DNA from: Arthrobacter caoxuetaonis
Lineage (GTDB): Bacteria > Actinomycetota > Actinomycetes > Actinomycetales > Micrococcaceae
Reading direction: 5' to 3'
Assembly: GCF_023921125.1 (NCBI RefSeq)
Contig: NZ_CP099466.1
Coordinates: 806,001-870,000, forward strand
Length of the DNA: 64,000 nucleotides
This document shows, in pieces, positions 50,252 to 58,996 of the stretch. Below the pieces are notes generated by a model that saw only the letters and a program-made list of their open reading frames with translations, was not told where the DNA came from and searched no databases. Both the position numbers and the translations under genes were made by a program. The first letter of the stretch is position 1, and every line of letters starts with the position of its first letter.

Positions 50252-50292
50252 GGGCAGCACGGGCTGGCCCCAGCCCGTGCTGCCCCTTTGGG
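50252..50292 (+). terminator. Strong stem-loop terminator of the ligM operon
   Basis: GGGCAGCACGGGCTGG (50252-50267) pairs perfectly with CCAGCCCGTGCTGCCC (50270-50285), 25 bases after the ligM stop, followed by CTTTGGG. The arms are 16 bases, so the apical pairs must open into a small loop. It also separates the convergent D-lactate dehydrogenase gene. Confidence 0.82.
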
Positions 50293-50323
50293 TTGATTGA
50301 GGGCCGGTTCGGCAGGCTGCCGG

Positions 50324-53134
50324 TCAGCGCGTCGCTTCCGCCAGGTACTCCAGGATGTGGCGGTATGTCTGGCCCGTCGCCTTGCTCATGCCGATCTCGC
50401 ACGTGCGGTTCACCGAGGCATAGCCGTCGAAGGTCCGCGAGTTGATTTCCGCAGCCTGCTTTTGTGTGGCGGAGGCGGTCAGCTCGGGGTGCAGCAGGCC
50501 GCGGTCACCGGCAAAGGCGCAGCAGCCCCAGCTCGGCGGAACGAACACCTCGGAACTGATGGCCCCGGCAATCTGCGTCAGTGCGTCATTGGCACCGAGC
50601 TGGGTGGAGGAGCAGGTGGGGTGCAGCGCCAGTGAGCCGAGTTTCCGGGTCACTTCCAGCCGCGGCAGGACGGTGTCCCGGACAAAGTCCACGGAATCCA
50701 CAAACCGCAGGCCGGGGTAGACGGGGCTTTCACCGGCGAGCCGCTTCATGGTGTCCAGGCCCTCCGTGCAGGAGGCGGCGTCGCACACCACCGGCAGTTC
50801 TCCGCCGCCGGTGGCAACCCACAGGTTCGCAAGGACCTTTTCCGTCATCACCTCATAGCCGGATGTGAAGCCCTTGGACTTCCAGGGCGTTCCGCAGCAG
50901 AGGTTCTCGATGCCCTTGGGAATGCGGACCCCGACGCCGGCACGGTCACACAGTTCCAGGAACGCCGGGGCAGAGCCTTCCCCGCCGGAAGCCGGGCCGA
51001 ACATCGTACCGATGCAGGCTGGGAAGAAGACGGCTACTGCATCCGGGTCTTCACGCGGGGTGCGGCGGGTTCCGCCGGCGGGCAGGACTGTTTCGTAGGA
51101 CTGGATGTTGTCCGCTCCGAGGAGCGCACGGCCGACGGCGGTGGCCAGCTTGGGCAGCGGCGAGGGGACGGCCTTGGCGAACGTCAGGGCCTTTCCGCCC
51201 ACTGACGTCATGGCGCCCCAGCGCCCGGCGGCAGCCTTCCAGCCGGCGTCGGCCACGGGGTTGGTGTTTTCCGCGCGCAGCCGGCGGACCAGGTCACCGG
51301 TATTGATAAGCACCGGGCAGGCCGTGCCGCACATGCCGTCCACCGCGCAGGTCTGCACGGCGTCGTAGTCGTAGTCCGCACGCAGGGTCGCCGCCAGGAC
51401 GGAGTCTCCGCGGGCCTCGGCGTCGGCGATCTCGCGGCGCAGCACGATCCGCTGGCGTGGCGTGGTGGTCAGGTCCTTACTGGGGCACACCGGCTCGCAG
51501 TACCCGCACTCGACGCAGCGGTCCACTTCGGGCTCAACCGTGGGGGCGATCTTCAGGTTCTCCACATAGGAGCGCGGATCCTCGTTGATCAGGACTCCGG
51601 GGTTGAGCAGGTTGGGCGGGTCGATAAGCCGTTTAACCTCGCACATGATCTCGTAAAGTTCGTCGCCGTACTGCCGGCGGACGTAGGGTGCCATGATCCG
51701 GCCGGTACCGTGTTCGGCTTTCAGCGAGCCGCCTTCGCCCAGCACCAGGTCCACCATTTCCTCGGTGAACGCCTCGTAACGGGCCAGCTCCGCCGGGTCG
51801 CTGAAGTTCTCGTTCAGCATGAAGTGGATGTTGCCGTCCTTGGCGTGCCCAAAGATGACCGAATCCTTGTAATGGTGGTCCGAGAAGAGGACGTGCAGCT
51901 CGGCGCACGTCCGCGCCAGCGACGGCACGGGAACAACGATGTCTTCCAGCAGGGCGTTGGTTCCGGACGGCCGGGCCCCGGCAACAGTCGTGTAAAGGCC
52001 CTTGCGCAGGTGCCACATCCCCGCCCGGTCACGGGCGTTGGTGGTCATGGCGAACGGTGCGGCCAGGCGCAGCGACTCGAAGAGCGGACGCGATGCCTCA
52101 CGCTTGGCTTCGAGCTCTTCGACACTGGCGGCCTGATGCTCCACCAGCAGCGCGGCATGGTCCTGGACAGCCAGGCCCCGCAGCTCGGCCGGCGCGTCGG
52201 CCGCGAGCTGGGCGACACGAAGGGACGTGGCGTCCATCAGTTCCACCGTGGCCAGCCCGGTGGCGGTGAGTTCGGGCAGGGCGGTGGCAGCGGCGTCGAG
52301 CGATTCGAAGAACATCAGGCCCGTGGCGACCTTCGGCAGCGCCGGAATGGTCCGGAACGTCGCCTGGGCGACGAAGCCCAGGGTGCCTTCGCTGCCGATC
52401 ATGAGGTGCGCGAGGATGTCCGCGGGGTTCTCATAGTCCAGGAAGGAGTTCAGGCCGTAGCCCATGGTGTTCTTCATCGAGAACAGCCGGGTGATGGTCG
52501 CGACGGAATCCGGGTTCGCCACGATGCGTCCGCGCAGCCGCAGCAGGCCCTCGAAAAGTTCCGGTTCCAGGGTGCGGAGCTTCTCTTCAGCGTCCGGAGC
52601 CCCGGTGTCCAGCACGGTGCCGCTGGCCAGGACCAGGACCATCGATTCCAGGGTCCGGTAGGTGTTGAACTCGGTGCCGCAGGCCATGCCGGAAGAGTTG
52701 TTGGCCACCACGCCGCCGATGGTGCAGGCGATCTCGCTGGCGGGGTCCGGTCCCAGCTTGCGGCCGTGTGCAGCCAGGCGGGAGTTGACGGCCCGCACCG
52801 TAGCACCGGGTGCCACGCGGACGCGTGCACCGCCGTCGAGCACTTCGATGTCCCGGAAATGGTGCCGCGTGTCAATCAGGAGGCTGTCGCTGACCCCCTG
52901 GCCGGAGAGCGAGGTGCCGCCGGACCGGAAGGTCGCCGGGATGCCCAGTTCGCGGCTGCGGCGCATCAACTGGGCCACTTCGGCGGTGGTCGACGGCGTG
53001 GCAACGGCCTGCGGAATGAGCAGGTAGTGCGAGGCATCGTGCGCCATTTTCCGGCGGTCGATTTCCCGTGTGCTGATACCGGCGGTACCAAGGGCACTGA
53101 TTGCGGTGGCGGCTGACTCTGCTGTGGCTGACAT
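50324..53134 (-). CDS. FAD-linked D-lactate dehydrogenase fused to an Fe-S subunit (Dld-II/GlcDF-like)
   Basis: A 936-aa fusion. N-terminal FAD-binding PCMH domain (about 35-230: FRSGGTSLSGQGVSDSLLID and CTIGGVVANNSSGM), FAD-oxidase C-terminal domain (to about 510, with GHAKDGNIHFML), then a ferredoxin-like part with CVECGYCEPVC and CAVDGMCGTACP, and CCG-type heterodisulphide-reductase-like domains (CCGTPWKSKG, CCAFAGDRG). Such proteins oxidise D-lactate or another 2-hydroxy acid and pass electrons to the quinone pool. I chose ATG 53134 (AGGAT upstream); 53149 is an alternative. It belongs functionally with the lactate genes beyond. Confidence 0.85.
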   Translation of the reverse strand: MSATAESAATAISALGTAGISTREIDRRKMAHDASHYLLIPQAVATPSTTAEVAQLMRRSRELGIPATFRSGGTSLSGQGVSDSLLIDTRHHFRDIEVLDGGARVRVAPGATVRAVNSRLAAHGRKLGPDPASEIACTIGGVVANNSSGMACGTEFNTYRTLESMVLVLASGTVLDTGAPDAEEKLRTLEPELFEGLLRLRGRIVANPDSVATITRLFSMKNTMGYGLNSFLDYENPADILAHLMIGSEGTLGFVAQATFRTIPALPKVATGLMFFESLDAAATALPELTATGLATVELMDATSLRVAQLAADAPAELRGLAVQDHAALLVEHQAASVEELEAKREASRPLFESLRLAAPFAMTTNARDRAGMWHLRKGLYTTVAGARPSGTNALLEDIVVPVPSLARTCAELHVLFSDHHYKDSVIFGHAKDGNIHFMLNENFSDPAELARYEAFTEEMVDLVLGEGGSLKAEHGTGRIMAPYVRRQYGDELYEIMCEVKRLIDPPNLLNPGVLINEDPRSYVENLKIAPTVEPEVDRCVECGYCEPVCPSKDLTTTPRQRIVLRREIADAEARGDSVLAATLRADYDYDAVQTCAVDGMCGTACPVLINTGDLVRRLRAENTNPVADAGWKAAAGRWGAMTSVGGKALTFAKAVPSPLPKLATAVGRALLGADNIQSYETVLPAGGTRRTPREDPDAVAVFFPACIGTMFGPASGGEGSAPAFLELCDRAGVGVRIPKGIENLCCGTPWKSKGFTSGYEVMTEKVLANLWVATGGGELPVVCDAASCTEGLDTMKRLAGESPVYPGLRFVDSVDFVRDTVLPRLEVTRKLGSLALHPTCSSTQLGANDALTQIAGAISSEVFVPPSWGCCAFAGDRGLLHPELTASATQKQAAEINSRTFDGYASVNRTCEIGMSKATGQTYRHILEYLAEATR

Positions 53135-53217
53135 ACGATCCTGATCCATGACATCGGCGGGATACGAAGGTGTTCCCGGATCAAATCTAGGCCCGCGGGA
53201 CGCCTTCGGCGAAATGG

Positions 53218-53877
53218 TCAGGCCACACCGGGCGGTGCGGCCTCGAGATAGTGCAGCACGGCCAGGACCCGCCGGTGGTCCGCAGCTGCGGGAAGCAGGT
53301 CCAGCTTGCCGAAAATCGAAGTGATGTGCTTCTCCACCGCTCCGGCGGAGAGGAACAGTTCAGCACAGATGCCGGCATTTGTCCGTCCCTGGGCCATCAG
53401 CTCCAGCACTTCCTGTTCCCGGGGCGTCAGCGAAGCGAGTCCGGCGGGTTTCCCGGCCCCCATCAGCGCCCGGACCACCTCGGGATCCAGCACGGTTTCG
53501 CCGGCACGGATGCGTTCCAGGGCCTGGAGGAAAGCGCCGACGTCGGCCACCCGGTCCTTCAGCAGGTAACCGGTGCCGCTGGGCTGGCCGGCGAAAAGCT
53601 GCGTGGCATAGCGCGTCTCCACGTACTGGGAAAGCAGCAGGACGCCGATTTCCGGGCGGGTTTGGCGGAGCAGCAGCGCAGCGCGGATCCCTTCGCTGGT
53701 GTGGGTGGGCGGCATGCGGTTGTCCAGGATCACGACGTCGGGCTCCACGGTTTCCAGTGCAGCGAACAAATCCTCCGCGTTGCCGGCAGCGGCGAGAACC
53801 TGATGACCCCGCCCGCTGAGCAGTTCCACCAGGCCTTCGCGCAGCAGCGCCGAATCCTCGGCTATCGCAATCTTCAT
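53218..53877 (-). CDS. LuxR-type response regulator
   Basis: A 219-aa NarL-family regulator. Receiver: MKIAIAEDSALLREGL, phospho-Asp in VVILDNRMPPTHT, Lys in YLLKDRV; C-terminal helix-turn-helix in LTPREQEVLELMAQGRTNAGI and AVEKHITSIFGKL. I chose ATG 53877, where the receiver begins; a GTG at 53946 that overlaps the kinase stop (GTGA) would add 23 low-complexity residues. It pairs with the membrane kinase upstream and lies between lactate genes, but a link to lactate is not shown. Confidence 0.88.
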   Translation of the reverse strand: MKIAIAEDSALLREGLVELLSGRGHQVLAAAGNAEDLFAALETVEPDVVILDNRMPPTHTSEGIRAALLLRQTRPEIGVLLLSQYVETRYATQLFAGQPSGTGYLLKDRVADVGAFLQALERIRAGETVLDPEVVRALMGAGKPAGLASLTPREQEVLELMAQGRTNAGICAELFLSAGAVEKHITSIFGKLDLLPAAADHRRVLAVLHYLEAAPPGVA

Positions 53878-53942
53878 TCCTGAAGCTTGCACCATGGTTC
53901 CGTGCTCGGGAACCGTCCCGGGGGACGTTGCCGGGGGAGCCG

Positions 53943-55283
53943 TCACGAGAGTGGAAGCCGGACCGTGACGGTGGTGGGCCCGCCCAGCGGCGAAGAGACG
54001 GCCAGGGCGCCGTCGACGGTCCGTACCCGTTCTGCGAGCCCGGCCAGTCCGGTGCCTGCTTCGGGGTTGGCGCCGCCCACTCCGTCATCCACGACCTCAA
54101 GGAGGAGGTGGCTATCCTCGCCGGCCACGCAGATGCGCAGCTGTGTCCCGCGCGAATGCTTCACGGCGTTGGTCACCAGTTCCGCGGCACAGTAGTAGGC
54201 GATCGCTTCAACTGCCGGGGACGGACGGACCGTCAGCCGGTAGGTCAGTTCCACGGGGACGGGTGCTGTGGCAGCCAGGGATTCCAGTGCTGCATCGAGT
54301 CCGTCGCTCAGGACCGCCGGCCGGATGCCGCGGGCGATTCCGCGCAGGTCCGCGAGGGCGTCCTTGGCCGTACCGTGGGCGCTGTCCAGCAGATGCTGCA
54401 GGTCGGCGGCGGCTTCAGCGGAGGCGAGGCGTTCCTTGGCATCTCCGAGTTTCATGGCGATCGCCACCAGCTGCGCCTGGGTACCGTCATGGAGGTCGCG
54501 CTCAATCTGGGCCAGCCGCGCATCGGCGGTGTTGACTGAGCTGCTTCGGCTGGCCTCCAGGTCCTGCACCCGGCGCTGGGCTGCCGTGGGGCCAAGCAGG
54601 GCAGCTGAGAGGGCTGCCTGCAGCCGGGCGGAACCGTTGTTGACAGCGGGCCAGAGGACGAAGGTCATGAGGACGCCGACCGCTGCGTAGGCAGCCTGCC
54701 ACCAGAATCCATCCAGGAACACGTCGGGGGCGATCATGGTGCCGCGGTGCCAGGTACCGTCCGAGGCCTGCATGGGTGGAAGCCACTGCGACCAGTACCA
54801 GTGGGTCATGCAGCCCAGCCCTGTGACGAGGAAGGTGATGCTGAGTATTGCTGCGGTGGTGGCGGTCACGAAGCTGACGGCCATGTGCGCCACCGCCCTC
54901 CATCCGGCGGTGTCAGCAAGGCCCGACCGCAGATAGCCGAAGAACCCCGGACGGGGAGTGAACGGCGGCGGGGCTTCGATGTTCCGGTGCAGCAGGGCTG
55001 AGGTGAGGGACCGGTTGACCGTTCCCCAGTACCGCGCTGCGACGACCATCGCCGCAGTGACGATCAGCCCTACGACCGTGACAAGCAGGGTGGACCCCAG
55101 CACCACGGTGCTCACCGCGTAGGCCAGCGCCAGGGGAGCCAGCAGGAGGGTAATGGCGTGATAGCCAAACGCGCGCCAGGTGGTGCTGCGGAAAAACGCC
55201 GGGCGGCGGATAGACGCCGGGTCCGCAGCAGTTGCCAGCGGCTGAGCTGCGGCGCCGGGTTCTGGGAGATAGGTGTTGGTCAT
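53943..55283 (-). CDS. Membrane sensor histidine kinase (NarL/DesK-type)
   Basis: A 446-aa kinase. Residues 1-30 are polar, then a sensor region with four predicted helices in two pairs (about 38-85 and 125-215, the last near AAYAAVGVLMTFVLWPAV), HisKA_3 phospho-acceptor in AQIERDLHDGTQAQLVAIAMK (cited as ERDLHDGTQAQL), then the HATPase with ELVTNAVKHSRGT and EVVDDGVGG. The signal is unknown. GCTACG (55295-55300) and CGTAGC (55311-55316) form a short inverted repeat just upstream of its start, possibly a self-regulation site. Confidence 0.88.
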   Translation of the reverse strand: MTNTYLPEPGAAAQPLATAADPASIRRPAFFRSTTWRAFGYHAITLLLAPLALAYAVSTVVLGSTLLVTVVGLIVTAAMVVAARYWGTVNRSLTSALLHRNIEAPPPFTPRPGFFGYLRSGLADTAGWRAVAHMAVSFVTATTAAILSITFLVTGLGCMTHWYWSQWLPPMQASDGTWHRGTMIAPDVFLDGFWWQAAYAAVGVLMTFVLWPAVNNGSARLQAALSAALLGPTAAQRRVQDLEASRSSSVNTADARLAQIERDLHDGTQAQLVAIAMKLGDAKERLASAEAAADLQHLLDSAHGTAKDALADLRGIARGIRPAVLSDGLDAALESLAATAPVPVELTYRLTVRPSPAVEAIAYYCAAELVTNAVKHSRGTQLRICVAGEDSHLLLEVVDDGVGGANPEAGTGLAGLAERVRTVDGALAVSSPLGGPTTVTVRLPLS

Positions 55284-55378
55284 GGCTCCAGCTTGCTACG
55301 TCGAAACGTGCGTAGCCATGGGGTTTTCCCCCGGTTTTCGGGGAGGGTCCCCCTAGGACCGCGAAGGCCGTCTCCAGG

Positions 55379-56137
55379 TTACCCGGGGTTCCGGGCCTGG
55401 CCCTCCGCCGCCGGGATTTGGGCGTAGAACCACGTGATGTGCTCACGCAGCCTGTCAGCGGCCAGCGCACCGTTCCGGCCGGCGACGGCGTCGAATATAC
55501 CGTGGTGCTGTTGCCGCAGGGCTGTGAGGATGCGCGGCCAGTCGTCGAAGTTGTCCATCGCTTCTTTGACATAGCCGCGGATGGCGCCGCTCAGCGAGTC
55601 CATCATGGTCTCGATGACTGAGTTGCCGGCCAGCGAGCTGAGCTCAACATGGAACCGGGCGTCCAGGGTGTGGAAGGTGTCCCGGTCCAGGTCCGGGCGG
55701 TCCATGGCCTCCAGCAGGGACCCGGCCCGTTCCAGTGCTTCCTGTTTTTCCGGAGTATCCGGGGAAGTGGCGGCGGCCTGGGCGGCCCAGGTCTCCAGCA
55801 GCACCCGGGTCTCCACAATGTCCGCGACCGAAAGCCGGCTGCTGGCCATGTGCAGGCGCAGTGCGGAGGAAAGCCCGGCGGAGGGCTCGGAAACGATGAT
55901 GGCGCCTGACTTCGGGCCGGACCCGGAGGAGCTGCGCAGCACGCCCATGGCGTCCAGGATCCGGATGCCTTCCCGAACGGAGGCCCGGGAAATGCCGTAG
56001 GTCTCTGCGAGGGTGCGTTCCCCGGGAAGCTGGTCGCCGAGCTTGATGGCACCCGAGCGCAGATCCGCTTCGATGTTCTCCAGCAGCAGGTCGTAGCTGC
56101 GGCGGGGCGGCAGGGGGCTGGAATCCGTAACAGTCAC
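55379..56137 (-). CDS. lldR: GntR-family FCD-domain regulator, LldR/LutR-like
   Basis: A 252-aa FadR-subfamily regulator. Winged helix 10-78: YDLLLENIEADLRSGAIKLGDQLP (ends YDLLLEN/LGDQLP), ERTLAETYGISRASVREGIRIL; FCD effector domain about 95-235 with ADIVETRVLLETWAA and LDARFHVELSSLAGN carrying metal-type Asp/His. GTG start with AAGGA upstream. Three copies of TGGTCAGACCA in the lctP-lutA gap match the TNGTNNNACNA site known for actinobacterial LldR, so this is the probable lactate-responsive repressor. Confidence 0.85.
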   Translation of the reverse strand: MTVTDSSPLPPRRSYDLLLENIEADLRSGAIKLGDQLPGERTLAETYGISRASVREGIRILDAMGVLRSSSGSGPKSGAIIVSEPSAGLSSALRLHMASSRLSVADIVETRVLLETWAAQAAATSPDTPEKQEALERAGSLLEAMDRPDLDRDTFHTLDARFHVELSSLAGNSVIETMMDSLSGAIRGYVKEAMDNFDDWPRILTALRQQHHGIFDAVAGRNGALAADRLREHITWFYAQIPAAEGQARNPG

Positions 56138-56219
56138 GTCAATATCCTTGCATGCCCATGGGCCCGGACAAGGGTGCCTGCGCGAAGGGCGCGGCGGGCG
56201 GTTTTTGGCCCCCTTTAAC

Positions 56220-56259
56220 GCGCTGGGAGGCGTGCCTGCAACGGCACGCCTCCCAGCGC
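56220..56259 (-). terminator. Perfect stem-loop after the lactate permease gene
   Basis: GCGCTGGGAGGCGTGCC (56220-56236) and GGCACGCCTCCCAGCGC (56243-56259) are perfect 17-base arms with a six-base loop. It sits 20 bases beyond the lctP stop and before the GntR gene, separating the two transcripts. The U-tract is weak. Confidence 0.8.
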
Positions 56260-56278
56260 ATTTAAGCAGGACCGGTTC

Positions 56279-57997
56279 CTACGGCAGCATCCAGCCGAGC
56301 ACCGGCGTGGACTGCAGGAAGACCACGGTGCACAGCACCAGCAGCAGTGCAACGCTCCAGCCGACCACCTTGCGCAGGAGCACCGATTCCTGGCCGTCCA
56401 GCTTCACGGCGGTCACGGCGATCGCCAGGTTCTGCGGGCTGATCAGCTTGCCGACGACGCCGCCGGTGGTGTTGGCAGCCACCAGGAGGTTCGGATCGAT
56501 GCCGGCTTCGAGGCCGGCGGTCTGCTGCAGCCGGGCGAAGAGTGCGTTGGCGGAGGTGTCCGAACCCGTTACGGCGGTGCCCACCCAGCCCAGCACGGGG
56601 GAGAGGAAAGCGAAGAATGCGCCGGTGCCGGCCAGCCAGGTGCCGATTGAGACGGTCTGCCCGGAGAAGTTCATGACGTAGGCCAGGGACAGGACCGAAA
56701 GGATGGTCAGTCCGGCCCAGCGCATGTTCCAGACGGTCCGGCCGATTTCCGCTATGCCGTTGCCTACGGTCATCCGGTAGCGGCCGCCGTCGTCGTACTT
56801 GGAGTAGACGAAGGAGACGATCAGGCCCGTGATGAGCAGCAGTGTGCCCGGGGTGGACAGCCAGTTGAACGTGTAGATGGTCGAGGACACGGGTTCACCG
56901 GCTGCATCTACCAGCCGTTCGTGCAGGATCGGCCACGGGACCTTGATGTCCGTGGAGGCAAGGAAGGCGGGGATGTCCACACCGATCTTCCACAGCTTGG
57001 CGATGCCGAAGATGATGATCACCAGGAAGTACGGGAACAGTGCCAGCCAGGTGCGGGATGCGGTCAGCGAGTTTTCGTCGCGGACGGCGACGGAACCGCC
57101 GGCCGAGCCGGGCTTCCGGTTGCCGGCGACGGCCATTTCCGAAAGACCCATGCGAACACGCGCACCTTCGATGCCGCGCGGCTGCCAGAAACGCAGGAAG
57201 ACGACGGCGGCACCCAGGCCGGCAAGCGCGGCCACGATGTCGGTGAGTTCGTAGGAGAAGAACGTGGAGCACAGCACCTGCGCGCCGGCGAAGGCGACGC
57301 CGGTGACGAGGGCAGCCGGCCAGGTTTCCTTGATGCCGCGGAAGCCGTCCAGGATGAAGATGAGGATCAGCGGGACAATGACAGCCAGCAGCGGAGCCTG
57401 GCGGCCGACGACGGCGCCCAGGTGGTCCGCATCGAGTCCGGTGAGGTTGGCTGCCGTGGTGATCGGGATGGCCATGGCGCCGAAGGCAACCGGAGCGGTG
57501 TTGGCCACCAGGACAGCTGCCGCTGCCTTCATCGGCTTCAGGCCGAGCGCCACGAGCATGGTTGCGGTGATGGCCACCGGGGCGCCGAAGCCGGCCAGGG
57601 CCTCAAGGAGTCCACCGAAGCAGAACGCCACCAGGATCGCCTGGATACGGACGTCGCCGCCGCCGATCGCGTCAAAAACCCTGCGCAGGTCCTCAAACCG
57701 TCCGCTGACCACAGTGATCTGGTACAGCCAGATGGCCATGATGACGATCCAGACCACCGGGAACGCGCCGAAGACGGCGCCCTGCGTCGCGGAGAGCAGC
57801 GCCAGTCCGGCAGGCATCTTGAACGCCCAAATCGCGACGGCGATGGCCACGAGCAGCGAGATGCCGCCGGCAAAGTGCGCCTTGACTTTCAGAAACGCCA
57901 GAAGGACGAAGAAGGTGAGCAGGGGGATGAGCGCCACGATGGCGGAAACGGCAACGCTGCCGAATACCGGATCGGTGGTGGCGGTGAAGTGATCCAC
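56279..57997 (-). CDS. lctP: L-lactate permease
   Basis: A 572-aa LctP-family transporter with about 13 helices. Family stretches: FPVVWIVIMAIWLYQITVVSG, FCFGGLLEALAGFGAPVAITA, and near the end GSDTSANALFARLQQTAG and NTTGGVVGKLISPQNLAIA. It imports L-lactate, D-lactate or glycolate with protons. GTG start with GGAGG upstream. It is divergent from lutABC across 198 bases holding three LldR-type sites. Length agrees with the family. Confidence 0.92.
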   Translation of the reverse strand: MDHFTATTDPVFGSVAVSAIVALIPLLTFFVLLAFLKVKAHFAGGISLLVAIAVAIWAFKMPAGLALLSATQGAVFGAFPVVWIVIMAIWLYQITVVSGRFEDLRRVFDAIGGGDVRIQAILVAFCFGGLLEALAGFGAPVAITATMLVALGLKPMKAAAAVLVANTAPVAFGAMAIPITTAANLTGLDADHLGAVVGRQAPLLAVIVPLILIFILDGFRGIKETWPAALVTGVAFAGAQVLCSTFFSYELTDIVAALAGLGAAVVFLRFWQPRGIEGARVRMGLSEMAVAGNRKPGSAGGSVAVRDENSLTASRTWLALFPYFLVIIIFGIAKLWKIGVDIPAFLASTDIKVPWPILHERLVDAAGEPVSSTIYTFNWLSTPGTLLLITGLIVSFVYSKYDDGGRYRMTVGNGIAEIGRTVWNMRWAGLTILSVLSLAYVMNFSGQTVSIGTWLAGTGAFFAFLSPVLGWVGTAVTGSDTSANALFARLQQTAGLEAGIDPNLLVAANTTGGVVGKLISPQNLAIAVTAVKLDGQESVLLRKVVGWSVALLLVLCTVVFLQSTPVLGWMLP

Positions 57998-58030
57998 GGG
58001 GGACCTCCGGGCTGGACGAATGGGGACGGG

Positions 58031-58161
58031 GTGGTCAGACCACTATGGTCAGACCAAGGAAGCTTACCCCATTTTGCCGGCCTACCTGTGATCGCAGTCA
58101 CCGGTTGGGGGTAGGGTCTCTGGATGTGTCGGGGACAACGTGATCTACTATGGTCAGACCA
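58031..58161. promoter_or_regulatory. Three LldR-type operators between lctP and lutA
   Basis: TGGTCAGACCA occurs at 58032-58042, 58046-58056 and 58151-58161. The first two are 14 bases apart, centre to centre, close to the lctP side. The third overlaps a -10-like TACTAT (58146-58151) in front of lutA. Each is a perfect palindrome around one base and fits the TNGTNNNACNA consensus. Confidence 0.8.
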
Positions 58162-58195
58162 CATGACCCCGGGGTTTTCCCGTCGAGAGGCAGCC

Positions 58196-58996
58196 ATGAG
58201 AATCGCACTATTCGCCACCTGCATCGTCGATGCCATGTATCCGCGGACAGCACGGGCCACCGTCGCCATCCTTGAGCGGTTGGGCCACGAGGTCGTGTTC
58301 CCTGCGGGTCAGGCCTGCTGCGGCCAGATGCACGTCAACTCCGGCTACCTGCCCGAGGCCGTGCCCGTGGTCCGCAACCATGTGGCGGCCTTCGACCCCG
58401 CGAACTACGACGTCGCCGTCGCGCCTTCAGGCTCCTGCGTCGGATCCGTGAAGCACCAGCATCCGATGGTCGCCCGTTCGGCCGGGGACAAGGAACTTGA
58501 GGCCCGGGCCGAGGCCGTTGGAGCCAAGACCTACGAACTCTCCGAGCTGCTGACCGACGTCCTGGGCGTCACCAACGCGGCCGAGCAGCTAGGCTCCTGG
58601 TTCCCGCACACCGTCACCTACCACCCCAGCTGCCACGGCATGCGACTGCTGCGCCTGGGCGACCGCCAGCTGAACCTGCTCTCCAGCGTCGGCGGAATCG
58701 AGGTGGCGGAGCTTCCCCAGGCTGACCAGTGCTGCGGTTTCGGCGGAACGTTCTCGCTGAAGAATGCCGATGTCTCCTCGGCGATGCTCGCGGACAAGGC
58801 CGCCAACATCAAGGCCACCGGCGCCTCGCTCTGTTCCGGCGGCGACGCGTCCTGCCTGCTGCACATCGGCGGCGGGCTTTCCCGCGAAGGCAGCGATGTG
58901 ACCACGCTGCACTTCGCCGAAATCCTGGCCAGTACCCGGGAGAATCCGATATCCGTCACCGGCGACGTCCTGGTCAGCGGAAAGGCTGCACGATGA
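58196..58996 (+). CDS. lutA: L-lactate utilisation protein LutA (CCG-domain subunit)
   Basis: A 266-aa subunit of the LutABC L-lactate oxidase. It has two cysteine-rich CCG domains: QACCGQMHVNSGY and ADQCCGFGGTFSL, with GSCVGSVKHQHP and PSCHGMRLLR supplying further ligands. It starts at ATG 58196 (RIALFATCIVDAMYP), preceded by GAGGCAG. First gene of lutABC; the ATGA overlap with lutB couples them. It probably binds an unusual Fe-S cluster and passes electrons from lactate. Confidence 0.92.
   Translation: MRIALFATCIVDAMYPRTARATVAILERLGHEVVFPAGQACCGQMHVNSGYLPEAVPVVRNHVAAFDPANYDVAVAPSGSCVGSVKHQHPMVARSAGDKELEARAEAVGAKTYELSELLTDVLGVTNAAEQLGSWFPHTVTYHPSCHGMRLLRLGDRQLNLLSSVGGIEVAELPQADQCCGFGGTFSLKNADVSSAMLADKAANIKATGASLCSGGDASCLLHIGGGLSREGSDVTTLHFAEILASTRENPISVTGDVLVSGKAAR

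Noticed and set aside
55295-55316. GCTACG/CGTAGC inverted repeat upstream of the membrane kinase as a separate operator feature.
   Set aside because: Arms are only six bases with a ten-base spacer and no promoter elements are clear; mentioned in the kinase entry only.
56153-56162. GCCCATGGGC palindrome upstream of the GntR gene as its operator.
   Set aside because: Ten-base GC-rich palindromes are frequent here, and it does not match the TNGTNNNACNA form of the regulator's better-supported sites.
58124-58195. An upstream in-frame start for lutA.
   Set aside because: It would place the LldR-type operator and -10 box inside the coding region; the family start RIALFATC follows the ATG at 58196.
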